A DNA stretch of 64,000 bases from Dasania sp. GY-MA-18 (GTDB lineage: Bacteria; Pseudomonadota; Gammaproteobacteria; Pseudomonadales; Dasaniaceae). This document shows, piece after piece, positions 48,216 through 57,639 of this stretch. The stretch spans positions 1 to 64,000 of the forward strand of contig NZ_JANHAP010000004.1 in NCBI RefSeq assembly GCF_024734385.1, read 5' to 3'. Below the pieces are notes generated by a model. That model saw only the letters and a program-made list of their open reading frames with translations, did not search any database and was not told the origin of the DNA. Position 1 is the stretch's first letter. Every line of letters starts with the position of its first letter. A program made the translations under genes and the position numbers.

Positions 48216-50612
48216 CTATAAGCCGCCCGTTAATTGAAATGCCGCCCAGTAATAAGGGTGTGGGTAGTGCTGCTTAAGTGCTAGCTGGGCCTGTGTTAAC
48301 GCTGTGCGCTTATCTAAGCTGGCTAAGTTTTTGTAAAAGCGCTGCATTAAAAAAGAGGTAGCCTCATCATCCACTTTCCATAAGCTGGACACTATAGAGC
48401 TAGCCCCGGCATATAAAAAACCTCGACTAAAGCCCAGTACATCATCACCACTGGCCACTTTTCCCAAAGCCGTTTCGCAGGCGGAAAGGGTGACTAAATC
48501 TGCGTCCAATTTTAGATTATAAATTTCACTAACGGTTAAGCTGCCATCGTTGGCTGCATCTTTTGCTAGCAGTAATCTGGAATTAAGTGGGGCCCGCTCA
48601 TCAAACAGGCCATGCGAGGCTAGGTGTATATATTTATATTGTTGGCCGTGAGCTTTTACCGCGGTTTCGGTAGCTTTTTTTCTTAACAAAATATTAGCGT
48701 GATTTTTATTGCTGGCTATAGCGATGGCTTCTTGTTCTGCACCAGCAAGGTCGTAGCGACTATCACCCAAATCAGGGTTACCCAATACCAGCAGTGAATC
48801 TTGAAGGTGAGTTTTATTGCTTAAAAATTTTAACACTGATGCGCTGGGCAATATGCGCATGGGCTTAGCATCAATAAAAAATTGATTGTCGGTATAGAGA
48901 GCATCAAAGGGCAGGTAATGCAGTACACCATGCGGCACTATGGCTACAGCTGCAGCTTCAGCAACCAGCTCTTCTACAGGTTTTAGTAAGTGCTGATAAA
49001 GTTTTTTGCCTACAAGCTTATAATCATCGTTATTAACTTGTTGCACACTCGCTCTAAATTTAGCCACTAGTTCCGATAGCTGTTTAGCATCGACATAACT
49101 GGCACTGATAGCGTGTTTACTAACGGCAAAAATAAACAATTCATTACTATCCCCATAGTACTCCAGTAATAGCTCGCCTTCCTCTAGCAACAGCTGCACA
49201 TCACTGCTTTGAGTTGGGTTAACGCTAATTAAAGAGGCATATTGTGGCGCGGCGCTGGTTAATTTTTTTCTTGCCGCCAATAACAGGCCTCTATCTAACG
49301 CTCGCGACTGGCTCTTGGCCAGCGCGCCTTTATTATCTACATCAGCCTGTAAACGCTTATACTCTTGCGCCAAGCTTACTGCCTCAGCGCTGCGTGGTGC
49401 AGCCTCTGCGGTAAGCCCCTGTTTCCCCGCCAATAAATCTAACAGGGCGCGGGCCTTGGCGCTTTCTGCCACCTCAAATGCAGCTGCAACCTCGCCCTGT
49501 TTAAACAACACTTTTACTAGCGACTGGTACACCGCCTGCTTGTTGCCCACATAAGAAACTTTATGATTGTCTTTAGTTAATGAGGCGCGGCTAGTTTCTA
49601 TGACCTCTATCGCCTGGCGATAAAAATCTATGGCGGCCTTATTATCACCCAGAGCCTCGGCAACTCTACCCCTGTCATGCAACACCGGGTAGTACAAACT
49701 AGTGATACCACTAATCAGCTTAGTAGCAAGTATTTCATCAAAACTCGCCTTAGCCTCGGCATATTTACCCAGCTCAAGCTCACTGCGTGCCTTAATGGCT
49801 TTAGGCTGCAAGCTATGGGCAAACAGAGTATCGGCAAAACTCTGGCTGTTGCCTTCGGCGGTACGCTCACCCGTAGTGGCGGAGCTGACAGCTGTCATGC
49901 TGCTATAAAATGCTTTTTCAAAAAAACCTATATTGCTTAGCTCGTCGATGGCTAGGCTGCTGTGCTTAAGGGCCTGCTGATAATCAGCTAAGGCATAATA
50001 ACCCTGAGTTAACAGCGGCAAAATTTTAAAGTCTTTAATTAGACGAAAACCGCTATCACCATAATATTTATACTCAGCTAAAGCTTTAGCCCTAGTAATC
50101 ATCGCCAAAGTATTTGTTTTATCGTCTAACGCTGGATAAGCCGCCATTAAAACTTTAATGACTTCGTAGCTGGTACCGGCAACATCCACAATAGTCGTCA
50201 GCGCATAGGGCTCAGCTTCTAATAACTGCAATGCTTTTTCGCCATGCAAAACAGCCTGTTTATAATCCCCCAACTCTAACGCAAGCTCTGCCTGCATGGC
50301 TGCAAATATTGCCCGGGTAAGGGCGGGCGTAAAGGCATCACCCTGTATACCTTTTAACGCTCCCTGCTGCCTGCTAGACCTAAGCTCTAACTCTTGGTAA
50401 CAGCGCTGAAACTCACCAAATTGCTGCAGCTTAATTAAGGACTGGCATACTTTTAATACAGCATAATCATCCAGTGCCTGAAATTGATCTTGGTATTGTG
50501 CAATCTGCAGATAATTTTGTTTTAAATACATGCTGTTAAGTGAAATGCCAGAAACTCCGCAGGCAGAGACGGCTACAGCCAACACTAACAATAGAAGTTT
50601 TTTTATTATCAT
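48216..50612 (-). CDS. TPR-CHAT caspase-like lipoprotein
   Basis: The start at 50612 gives MIIKKLLLLVLAVAVSAC, a lipoprotein signal with lipobox VSAC; the frame is open to 50696. The 798-residue protein has helical TPR-like repeats over about residues 60-420 (for example LELGDYKQAVLHGEKALQL, ALGDNKAAIDFYRQAIEVI). A C-terminal CHAT protease domain follows, with catalytic HLASHG (His667) and LSACETALG (Cys712). CHAT proteases act in bacterial cell death and defence, but a lipid-anchored, probably periplasmic one could instead process envelope proteins. It stands alone. Confidence 0.88.
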   Translation of the reverse strand: MIIKKLLLLVLAVAVSACGVSGISLNSMYLKQNYLQIAQYQDQFQALDDYAVLKVCQSLIKLQQFGEFQRCYQELELRSSRQQGALKGIQGDAFTPALTRAIFAAMQAELALELGDYKQAVLHGEKALQLLEAEPYALTTIVDVAGTSYEVIKVLMAAYPALDDKTNTLAMITRAKALAEYKYYGDSGFRLIKDFKILPLLTQGYYALADYQQALKHSSLAIDELSNIGFFEKAFYSSMTAVSSATTGERTAEGNSQSFADTLFAHSLQPKAIKARSELELGKYAEAKASFDEILATKLISGITSLYYPVLHDRGRVAEALGDNKAAIDFYRQAIEVIETSRASLTKDNHKVSYVGNKQAVYQSLVKVLFKQGEVAAAFEVAESAKARALLDLLAGKQGLTAEAAPRSAEAVSLAQEYKRLQADVDNKGALAKSQSRALDRGLLLAARKKLTSAAPQYASLISVNPTQSSDVQLLLEEGELLLEYYGDSNELFIFAVSKHAISASYVDAKQLSELVAKFRASVQQVNNDDYKLVGKKLYQHLLKPVEELVAEAAAVAIVPHGVLHYLPFDALYTDNQFFIDAKPMRILPSASVLKFLSNKTHLQDSLLVLGNPDLGDSRYDLAGAEQEAIAIASNKNHANILLRKKATETAVKAHGQQYKYIHLASHGLFDERAPLNSRLLLAKDAANDGSLTVSEIYNLKLDADLVTLSACETALGKVASGDDVLGFSRGFLYAGASSIVSSLWKVDDEATSFLMQRFYKNLASLDKRTALTQAQLALKQHYPHPYYWAAFQLTGGL

Positions 50613-50786
50613 GGGGAGGCCTATTAAAGTCTTACTAAGCTTAGCCTGAAAAATATTGGCATTAAGTAAGATTATAGCCTGCCATAATAGGCGCACTAAT
50701 GATAGATAGGTCTAAGCTGCACATGATAAAGCAGCATCACTATCCAGCGGGAAGGGAATAATTAGCAGTGCATAACACTTTCAAAT

Positions 50787-50825
50787 ATAAAAAAGGCGGC
50801 ATCAGCCATATAGACTAATGCCGCC
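50787..50825 (-). terminator. Terminator of TonB receptor copy 2
   Basis: GGCGGCAT pairs with ATGCCGCC and a run of T follows on the minus strand, 13 bp beyond the receptor stop. Confidence 0.85.
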
Positions 50826-50837
50826 AAACGAGAGACC

Positions 50838-53228
50838 CTAAAAGTTATAGGTCGCTGTTAGACCATAGGTACGAGGCGATGCATACACATCATTAACAAA
50901 TGGCTGCGGCGCACCTGCAACGTCGAGCGCATAAATACGATACTCCTCGTCGCCAAGATTTTTAATCCAACCGGATAATTTCCAATCTTCATTCTGAGAG
51001 GTATAAGTTAATCTGGCATTAAAAACCGCATAACTATCCTCTTTATCTAATGGTGCATTTGTTACTTCTAACCACTGCTCTGAGCTATAGTTAAAGTCTA
51101 TCTGGGTCGATAACGAACCTGACATAAAATCAAACTCATAACGAGCTAAGCCATTGAAGCTATATTCTGGTGCCTGCGGTAACTCAGTATCAATAAATAA
51201 GCCTGTTGGCGTTTCAATACCATCAACTTCACTATCTAAGAAAGAGCCACCCAGAGCAAAATCCCAGCCTTCCCAAGGTGTTAAAAATAGCTCAAATTCA
51301 GCGCCGGTAACTCTTGCGTCATTATTACTGATGTTTTGCACAAAGTTGATTAAAGAAAATGCCTGATAATCTTTATAATCGTAATAGAAAACCGCAGTAT
51401 TGAATCTCGCTAGGCCATCTGCGAGTGTAAACTTAGCGCCAATTTCATAGGAGTACAGCGTTTCTTCTTCGTGAAACAATCTATCAGTGCCGCCTATATT
51501 TATTGAGTCCGGGAAGCTAGGCGTGGACCAATTACCCCCTTTAACACCTTTGCTTACTGCAAAATAAGTAAGCGAGTCATCATCGATCACCCAGTCAAGC
51601 TGCGCCTTACCTGCCCAATCAGAATAATCATATTTGGCGTCTTTATCTGCCACATCACCAGGACACCTGGTATCAACTGACGCGGAATAACAGACAGGCC
51701 CAACAGGGACAACACCAAAATCTACTTCTTCCAGTAAAACTTCGCCGTCTTTAGTTTCATAGCGAGAGTAGAAGTCATTGGTTTTTTCATCTTCGGTCCA
51801 TCGCAGCCCCATAGTAAGCATTAAAGCGTCGGTTAATTGATAGTCAAATTGACCAAACACCGACCATGACTCCGTTTCAACCTCCCAGGTTGACGTTGCA
51901 ATACTTGATGGCTGAAATCCTACTGAAGGACCACCCGTCCACCATGCAGCTAAGCCTTGTACGGTCTGACTATTATCAGTATCTATATCAAGATAATATA
52001 AGCCTGCCTGCCAATTTAATTTTTCATCGCCACCAGAAAGTCTAAACTCCTGCGAAATTTGCTGAAACTCTTGGTCCGTTCCAAAAACAAAAACAGGTAA
52101 ATCAGCCCCAGCCGGCTGATCGGGGAAAAAACTCTGTACGGTTACAGGCTGTCCATTACCATCAACGTAAAAAGTATCAAAAACTGCCGCAGGGAAACCA
52201 GATGCCAAACCTTCGGTATCTTCAATATAGGTCTTATCCATATCCATATAATTAGTGATAGACATAAACTCTACACTATCATTGATACTATGCTTAAGTT
52301 CTATAGTTGTGCTTAACAACTCACGATCAAATGCGCCCTCCTGATCTGCATTAAATTTAAAAGGCTCATCATTTTTGTCAACATAATAGCCTAGCCCGGT
52401 AATTGGGTCAGGGGCGGCCTCGCTGCGAACATAGGCGCCACTAGGCACATCATCATCCTTGCTGTAATTAACCCTTAGTATCACATCAGTTTTTTCTGTG
52501 AGATTGAACTGAAGCGCTGACTTCACACCTATTGCATTTTTTCCATAAGCATCACGAATATCGTCATGTACTTGCAGGTCGCCATTTGCGTTCTCTGATC
52601 GCTCCCACTCCAGATAACCATCCTGCTCAGTATACTTCACCGCTAAACGGCCAAGCACAGAATCTGATAGCGGCCCACTAACAACGCCTTCTACCTCAAC
52701 CAAATCATAATTACCGACCGTTCCTGAAACTCGGCCTTCAAATTCTTCTGTAGGTGCCTTACTGATATAGTGAATAAGGCCAGCAGTTGCGTTGCGACCA
52801 TAAAGCGTGCCTTGCGGGCCACGTAAGACCTCTACACGTTCAGTATCAAAAAGCTGACCGTTAAGAGCCCCCATAGACGACACATAGGCATTATCAACAT
52901 AAACAGCAACAGGGGCCTCTAAGGAATCACCAAAGCTATTTTGTGAAACACCTCGTAAATTGTACACGGTTAATGTAGGGCTAAACTCATAAAGCTGTAA
53001 ACTAGGCGTCTGGCTAACGATATCAGTTGTATTTGTAAATCCCAAAGCCTCCATCTGATCACCGCTAAAAGCGGTTACAGAAATACCTACATCCTGTAGA
53101 TTTTGCTCACGCTTTTGCGCAGTCACCATTACTTCCTCTAAAACTGCAGACGAAGCAGGAATGGATTGCATTGCAGATAACAATGCAACATACAAGACAG
53201 ATCTTTTATGTAACTTAACAACACTCAT
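50838..53228 (-). CDS. TonB-dependent outer-membrane receptor (copy 2)
   Basis: A 796-residue receptor: signal peptide (VLYVALLSAMQSIPASSA), TonB-box-like LEEVMVTAQKRE, plug (VGISVTAFSGDQM, NLRGVSQNSFGDSLEAPVAV, RVEVLRGPQGTLYGRNATAG) and a barrel ending TATYNF. A Shine-Dalgarno (AAAGGGG) precedes the start. Its promoter carries the same operator as the Rieske/MFS operon upstream, so it probably imports the substrate those proteins handle. It lies downstream of MFS in the same direction but has its own promoter and a long leader. Confidence 0.92.
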   Translation of the reverse strand: MSVVKLHKRSVLYVALLSAMQSIPASSAVLEEVMVTAQKREQNLQDVGISVTAFSGDQMEALGFTNTTDIVSQTPSLQLYEFSPTLTVYNLRGVSQNSFGDSLEAPVAVYVDNAYVSSMGALNGQLFDTERVEVLRGPQGTLYGRNATAGLIHYISKAPTEEFEGRVSGTVGNYDLVEVEGVVSGPLSDSVLGRLAVKYTEQDGYLEWERSENANGDLQVHDDIRDAYGKNAIGVKSALQFNLTEKTDVILRVNYSKDDDVPSGAYVRSEAAPDPITGLGYYVDKNDEPFKFNADQEGAFDRELLSTTIELKHSINDSVEFMSITNYMDMDKTYIEDTEGLASGFPAAVFDTFYVDGNGQPVTVQSFFPDQPAGADLPVFVFGTDQEFQQISQEFRLSGGDEKLNWQAGLYYLDIDTDNSQTVQGLAAWWTGGPSVGFQPSSIATSTWEVETESWSVFGQFDYQLTDALMLTMGLRWTEDEKTNDFYSRYETKDGEVLLEEVDFGVVPVGPVCYSASVDTRCPGDVADKDAKYDYSDWAGKAQLDWVIDDDSLTYFAVSKGVKGGNWSTPSFPDSINIGGTDRLFHEEETLYSYEIGAKFTLADGLARFNTAVFYYDYKDYQAFSLINFVQNISNNDARVTGAEFELFLTPWEGWDFALGGSFLDSEVDGIETPTGLFIDTELPQAPEYSFNGLARYEFDFMSGSLSTQIDFNYSSEQWLEVTNAPLDKEDSYAVFNARLTYTSQNEDWKLSGWIKNLGDEEYRIYALDVAGAPQPFVNDVYASPRTYGLTATYNF

Positions 53229-53475
53229 ATTTATTCCCCTTTATTACTTTTTCTATTATTAGATGCGGATAAATTATTATTTATATATGAAGTTTTAAAT
53301 TGCTTATATGCTCTATTTAGCAAATAGCTTTAAATCATTTACACCAGCCAAAATCGCTTAACACAACCCCTAAAGACGCCTACGGCTTATTAATCAAAAC
53401 CAAAATTCAATCAAGGATAAAATTTTATGGAACTCAATAAACCAACGCCACCAATCCACACATAAAATATAAATA
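53229..53475 (-). other. Long 5' leader of TonB receptor copy 2
   Basis: About 250 bases between the operator and the start codon, AT-rich, with no open frame of note. The Rieske gene has a leader of nearly the same length. The remainder, 53,530-53,797, shows no gene. Confidence 0.45.
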
Positions 53476-53526
53476 CCGTCATATGACGGCGCTTCAATTT
53501 ATAACCCTTCCCCAACGCCATGTCAA
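53476..53526 (-). promoter_or_regulatory. Sigma70 promoter with palindromic operator (TonB receptor)
   Basis: Minus strand: TTGACA (53,521-53,526), 17-bp spacer, TATAAA (53,498-53,503), then 8 bases and the perfect palindrome CCGTCATATGACGG (53,476-53,489) over the expected start site. The layout is duplicated at 56,549-56,599. Confidence 0.75.
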
Positions 53527-53797
53527 CAAATAAAAAGCAATAATGCCTATAGGTAAAACCTAACCAAAAAGAAATAAAAAAGGGTGTTTTTATAGGTTTA
53601 AATTACGCTTAGCTATAAAAATAAACTCATGGCATATGGCTAGTAAAACTCAAGAAGAAGCAGCCACCCCCCCTGCCCAATACAATCACTAACAAATTTC
53701 ATAAATTATTATACTTAATACCAAAGTAACTACGGCATGCAATCGACAACACCCTCTATAGCACCAATATAAAACTATTATGATGGCCTTTACGGGC

Positions 53798-54964
53798 TTA
53801 GCTCCCGTGCCCGACTAGCTCTACATAGCCTGCATTATCACGGGATGCCTGCCACGAAACATACACAATTAACAATGAAGAAACAAAACATGCCAGCATC
53901 GCCACAGACCCAATCAACGGTAAAGATTCACCACCCAGCTGCGCATAAAGCACAACACCTAAAGAATACGGAATTAATAAATAACCATTCGCGGCAACAG
54001 CAACCCTACCTTGCTTGTCTAAAGCGGCAGCAATACTCAATACGTACGAAAGTGTAAACATATATGAGTAACCATATAAGACAATTGCCAACACATAAAG
54101 CATATAACTATCTGCGGCAATCAATAAATAACAGGAAAATCCACTGACAACAAATCCACTAAACGACGGCCAAGTTCGGCCGAACCTATTCGCCAACAAA
54201 CCAGCCGTAGCAGCACCCAATATTCCAAATAACGTTGATATAGCCAGCAGCACGCCCACCTCGTCTAAGCTTATATCATTGTTTTTGCCTAATCTTTCAA
54301 CAAAGGTCCAGGTACCGCCAGTAACAATATAAATAGCCGTCATCGCCACAAAAAACAAAACAATTAATTTTATATCTAGCTTACCTGGCTTAGCAGACAG
54401 ACTTGACACTAATAGACCTGAATATAACTGTGAAAAATTTTTAACAACTAGTCCAGCCATAATAGCGACAATTGAAATAGAGACAAAAATACTCAGTGCC
54501 CCAAACTCTAAGTAAACAACAGGAAAAAACCACAAAAGAAAAGAGAATATCAATGAAGTAATTGCCAAGACCCTGCCATAGCAAGAATCTGGATTATCCA
54601 TTTGCACAATAATATTATTGCTTACCGCCAGAATAACACCTGAGGCGGCCCCTACTAACACCCTAGCAATAAACAACAAATAATATGAATCTACATATGC
54701 TGTAGATACCTGCCCTAAACAAAACAACGCAACAGCTACTCTCGTCACGTACACCTTATCCCATGAAGCAATAAAAAAAGATGACAAAATTGAAGCCATA
54801 GCAATAGCTAAAATCTCTATCATGCATAGATTTCCGGCTAAGGATTCACTAAAAGACAGCTCATCAATATAAAAACCAAACAACAAAGGCAGCGTATATG
54901 TACCCATCAAGCCAGAAACCATGATCAAGCTAATATACAAGCAATTTTTTGTATTTATTATCAT
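53798..54964 (-). CDS. Major facilitator superfamily transporter
   Basis: An inner-membrane transporter of 388 residues with about 12 hydrophobic helices and the conserved loop LLANRFGRTWPS between helices. Start: ATG 54964 (MIINTKNCLYISLIM) has an AGG seven bases upstream. The earlier ATG at 54982 lies inside a strong hairpin and is less likely. It is downstream of the Rieske oxygenase gene, 66 bp away, and is probably the uptake or product-export step of that pathway. Confidence 0.85.
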   Translation of the reverse strand: MIINTKNCLYISLIMVSGLMGTYTLPLLFGFYIDELSFSESLAGNLCMIEILAIAMASILSSFFIASWDKVYVTRVAVALFCLGQVSTAYVDSYYLLFIARVLVGAASGVILAVSNNIIVQMDNPDSCYGRVLAITSLIFSFLLWFFPVVYLEFGALSIFVSISIVAIMAGLVVKNFSQLYSGLLVSSLSAKPGKLDIKLIVLFFVAMTAIYIVTGGTWTFVERLGKNNDISLDEVGVLLAISTLFGILGAATAGLLANRFGRTWPSFSGFVVSGFSCYLLIAADSYMLYVLAIVLYGYSYMFTLSYVLSIAAALDKQGRVAVAANGYLLIPYSLGVVLYAQLGGESLPLIGSVAMLACFVSSLLIVYVSWQASRDNAGYVELVGHGS

Positions 54965-54980
54965 AATAAAACCTATACAC

Positions 54981-55012
54981 ATAAGGCTGCCCTAAGTTTA
55001 GGCCAGCCTTAT
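54981..55012 (-). promoter_or_regulatory. Intercistronic hairpin between Rieske and MFS genes
   Basis: ATAAGGCTG-C-CCTAA and its mirror TTAGG-C-CAGCCTTAT form a near-perfect 15-bp stem (one mismatch) with a 2-base loop. It may be a processing, attenuation or stability element. It contains the upstream MFS ATG. Confidence 0.6.
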
Positions 55013-55030
55013 GCTGATATCAGCTAATAA

Positions 55031-56302
55031 TCAAGAAGACGACTTTAACTGTTTTAGATACCACTTTTTAAAACTTATATTTCTCGCCTCTTGCAGAGAA
55101 TAGGGGCCAGGCACATATTTACCAGACATCACACCACTCTGATTATTCTCAGTAATTTGCTTATCTTGCTTAATGGTAATATCCCAAACTTTAACTAAAT
55201 TTTCAGGATCGTAATCAACACCTTCCACGGCATCTTCCGAAACCAACCATGTCAGCTCAATATTAGTATTTAAAGCATCTTTAGGTGTCCAACGTAAGAT
55301 CACCGCAAAGTCGTTACAACATAAAGCAAAACTGAAAGGGTTGAACGCCAAAGCCGTTTGCCCGCCATCATAGTCCTTAAAATTACCCATTAATTTTTTA
55401 CAGGCTGGCTTGCCATCTAATGTTTCAGATAGCCACCCTCTATCATTAATAGGATAACGTGCGGCTTGGGCCAAGCCTAAACTATCATTGCCGCCATCAT
55501 ATACGCCTGTTAAATGCCCCATCGCTTGCGCTGCTTCTTCCCAGGCAAGTAACTTTTTAGAATATTTTTCTACAGCCTCTTCTGGGCCAGAACCCGGCCC
55601 CGCACCAAAAGCCAATAGTTTTTCTGCGGGATGAACTGAACAGTACTCCGGATGAGCAGGCTTACAGTGGTAGCACTCAATAAAATTCTCAACCACCAAC
55701 TTCCAGTTTGCTACATTCGGGTACTCTTTCTTCACAGCTATTTTTGCTGTTGCTATCCCCTGCTGCTCAGCAAATGGCGATAATGCTGCGTATTCACTAT
55801 CAAAGTCTGGCGCTGCCCCCTCGCTTAAATTTATAAATATTAACCCGTGAAAAACTTTTACATGGCAGCTATGCAAGGAATGCTCACTCTTATCAAAATC
55901 TTCAGGCATAGTCCTTGCCGCCTTAAGGCTACCATCTAGGTTATAGGACCAGGCATGGTAAGGGCATAACAAAAAGTTACTTTGCCCCTCATTGTCTAGG
56001 CAAATTTTAGACCCTCTATGCCTACACACATTATAAAAAGCATTAACTTTATCTTCGCTTTCACGCAAGATAATGATTGACTCATTAGCTATTTCAAATA
56101 AGAAATATTGGCCTTTTTCAGGGATGCGAGATATATGATCGACTAATACCCACTGCTTCTTAAAGATAGTTTGCATATCTTCAGAAAACACTTCCTCTGC
56201 GCTGTAAAACTCCCTAGCCAGAGCCTTACCAGGGTTACTCTCAGCCTCTTCAATAAGACCGTCTAAATTTATGCTGTTTGAAGTTGTAATAATATTTTTC
56301 AT
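55031..56302 (-). CDS. Rieske non-heme iron oxygenase, large subunit
   Basis: A 423-residue oxygenase alpha subunit. The Rieske [2Fe-2S] ligands are CRH (Cys93, His95) and CPYH (Cys113, His116). The mononuclear iron site is NFIECYHCKPAHPE (His212, His217). This pattern is shared with ring-hydroxylating dioxygenases and with the betaine/carnitine monooxygenase branch; the substrate cannot be told. No ferredoxin or reductase gene is nearby, so electrons come from elsewhere. First gene of an operon with an MFS transporter, and co-regulated with a TonB receptor by shared operators. Its ribosome site is sequestered. Confidence 0.9.
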   Translation of the reverse strand: MKNIITTSNSINLDGLIEEAESNPGKALAREFYSAEEVFSEDMQTIFKKQWVLVDHISRIPEKGQYFLFEIANESIIILRESEDKVNAFYNVCRHRGSKICLDNEGQSNFLLCPYHAWSYNLDGSLKAARTMPEDFDKSEHSLHSCHVKVFHGLIFINLSEGAAPDFDSEYAALSPFAEQQGIATAKIAVKKEYPNVANWKLVVENFIECYHCKPAHPEYCSVHPAEKLLAFGAGPGSGPEEAVEKYSKKLLAWEEAAQAMGHLTGVYDGGNDSLGLAQAARYPINDRGWLSETLDGKPACKKLMGNFKDYDGGQTALAFNPFSFALCCNDFAVILRWTPKDALNTNIELTWLVSEDAVEGVDYDPENLVKVWDITIKQDKQITENNQSGVMSGKYVPGPYSLQEARNISFKKWYLKQLKSSS

Positions 56303-56307
56303 GCTAG

Positions 56308-56358
56308 CCTCTTTAATAAAATAATTTACTTATAATTTTTTATCGCTTATTAAAGAGG
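56308..56358 (-). promoter_or_regulatory. Hairpin sequestering the Rieske gene ribosome-binding site
   Basis: In the mRNA, CCTCTTTAATAA (from 56,347-56,358) pairs perfectly with TTATTAAAGAGG (from 56,308-56,319). This hides the Shine-Dalgarno AAAGAGG that ends 5 bases before the ATG. The loop is 27 bases and very AU-rich. Such a structure could be a thermosensor, a small-RNA or ligand switch, or coupled to the long leader. Confidence 0.65.
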
Positions 56359-56548
56359 TCAATGGCCCTTTATCATTTATCAGCCATTCCAAAAATTCTT
56401 TTTCATACATAACAATTGCCCATCTGCTGCATATAACCGTGCCGTTATTCTATTCAGGTAAGACCACGAAAAACCTCTCTTACCCCCAGTGCTTTTCCGT
56501 CACACAAACCTAGATATGCATTTGTATTCCTATCCACCACCATCAACA

Positions 56549-56599
56549 CCGTCATATGAAGGCTTTTAACTTTATACGCCCATTGGTAGAGCAAGTCAA
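56549..56599 (-). promoter_or_regulatory. Sigma70 promoter with operator (Rieske-MFS operon)
   Basis: Minus strand: TTGACT (56,594-56,599), 17-bp spacer, TATAAA (56,571-56,576), 8 bases, then CCTTCATATGACGG (56,549-56,562). It is identical in design to the receptor promoter, with one operator change. Confidence 0.75.
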
Positions 56600-56884
56600 T
56601 TATTAGCCAGAAAGGCTCTTGGTTCTCAAAGAATCTATATACAAGGAGGGAAGCGCTGCAAATTCAGAAACACTACTATTCCTTAAGGGGATGCACCTAA
56701 TAAGTATTGACTTGCAATGCAGCAGCTGAGCACGCGGCAGGCAACAATTTGAAATAGCATCAATCAGCCTAGTCGCCGCAACCTATGTTGGTCTAATGGG
56801 GTATTATTACTCAACCATGAAAAAAGTTATTCGCCCCATGACATTAGCTGACAAAATAAAAAATACCGGTGCTTAACGCTGTTT
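56600..56884. other. Intergenic stretch with a short unassigned frame
   Basis: On the plus strand a frame ending at 56,876 could encode a hydrophobic segment (SISLVAATYVGLMGYYY) and a basic tail (MKKVIRPMTLADKI). There is no good start or Shine-Dalgarno, so it may be a gene remnant. Nothing else is seen. Confidence 0.25.
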
Positions 56885-57541
56885 TTAATTAACCCCACAA
56901 CGCCTCTGCTTTTGCAGCAACCATACTTTTTCTATCGCTGGGCACTGGCCTTTTAAACCCCCTTGCAATTCAACACTGGCAGCCAAGTTTAGGCTGTAAT
57001 CTTGGCCATAATATTGTTGTAATTGTTCGCGGCTAATCGCAAACGGCGGCCCCTGCAATAAACTCTGATCGTAATCAAAAGTAATCAACAGCTGGCGCGC
57101 TTTAGCGCTAAGCATGGTGATATGCTTAGCATAGTCTGGGCGCATGCTGGCAGGCAAAGCAACCAACGCGGCTCTGTCATAGAGGGCATCTACAGTGCCC
57201 AATAATTCTGGCGACAAATCAAAAATATCTCCCACATAAATATCGAGGTTACCCGCATGGTAATGCTGCAACTTACCCTGCTGAGTGATAACTGGCTGCA
57301 CCCCCAGCTCGGCAAACAATTGCGTTATAGCCAACTCACTCAATTCCACACCGACAACACGATAGCCCTTGCTTAGCAGCCAAGCTATATCCAGCGTTTT
57401 GCCACACAGCGGCAGTAAGATGCGACTACCCATAGCGACATTGAGCATGTGAAAATATTTTACCAATAAGGGATTGGCCTCACCTTGATGAAAGGCAATG
57501 TCATTGCTCTGCCATTTTTGCTGCCAAAATTGTTTATCCAT
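56885..57541 (-). CDS. tpm: Thiopurine S-methyltransferase
   Basis: A SAM-dependent methyltransferase of 218 residues of the bacterial TPMT family, which in bacteria handles selenium and tellurium oxyanion products. It has FWQQKWQSNDIAFHQGEANP, ILLPLCGKTLDIAWLLSKGY (SAM loop), VVGVELSELA, DALYDRAALVALP and LLITFDYDQSLLQGPPF. Full length. It is divergent from the MerR-type gene, whose product may control it. Confidence 0.92.
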   Translation of the reverse strand: MDKQFWQQKWQSNDIAFHQGEANPLLVKYFHMLNVAMGSRILLPLCGKTLDIAWLLSKGYRVVGVELSELAITQLFAELGVQPVITQQGKLQHYHAGNLDIYVGDIFDLSPELLGTVDALYDRAALVALPASMRPDYAKHITMLSAKARQLLITFDYDQSLLQGPPFAISREQLQQYYGQDYSLNLAASVELQGGLKGQCPAIEKVWLLQKQRRCGVN

Positions 57542-57639
57542 AGTGACTCCTGATTTTTAACCGGCGCTTAGCCTTTACTTGCCCAGCGCTATATTTAGCC
57601 CTAGCATACAACCTCAAGTTAACTTTAGGTCAACTAAAA

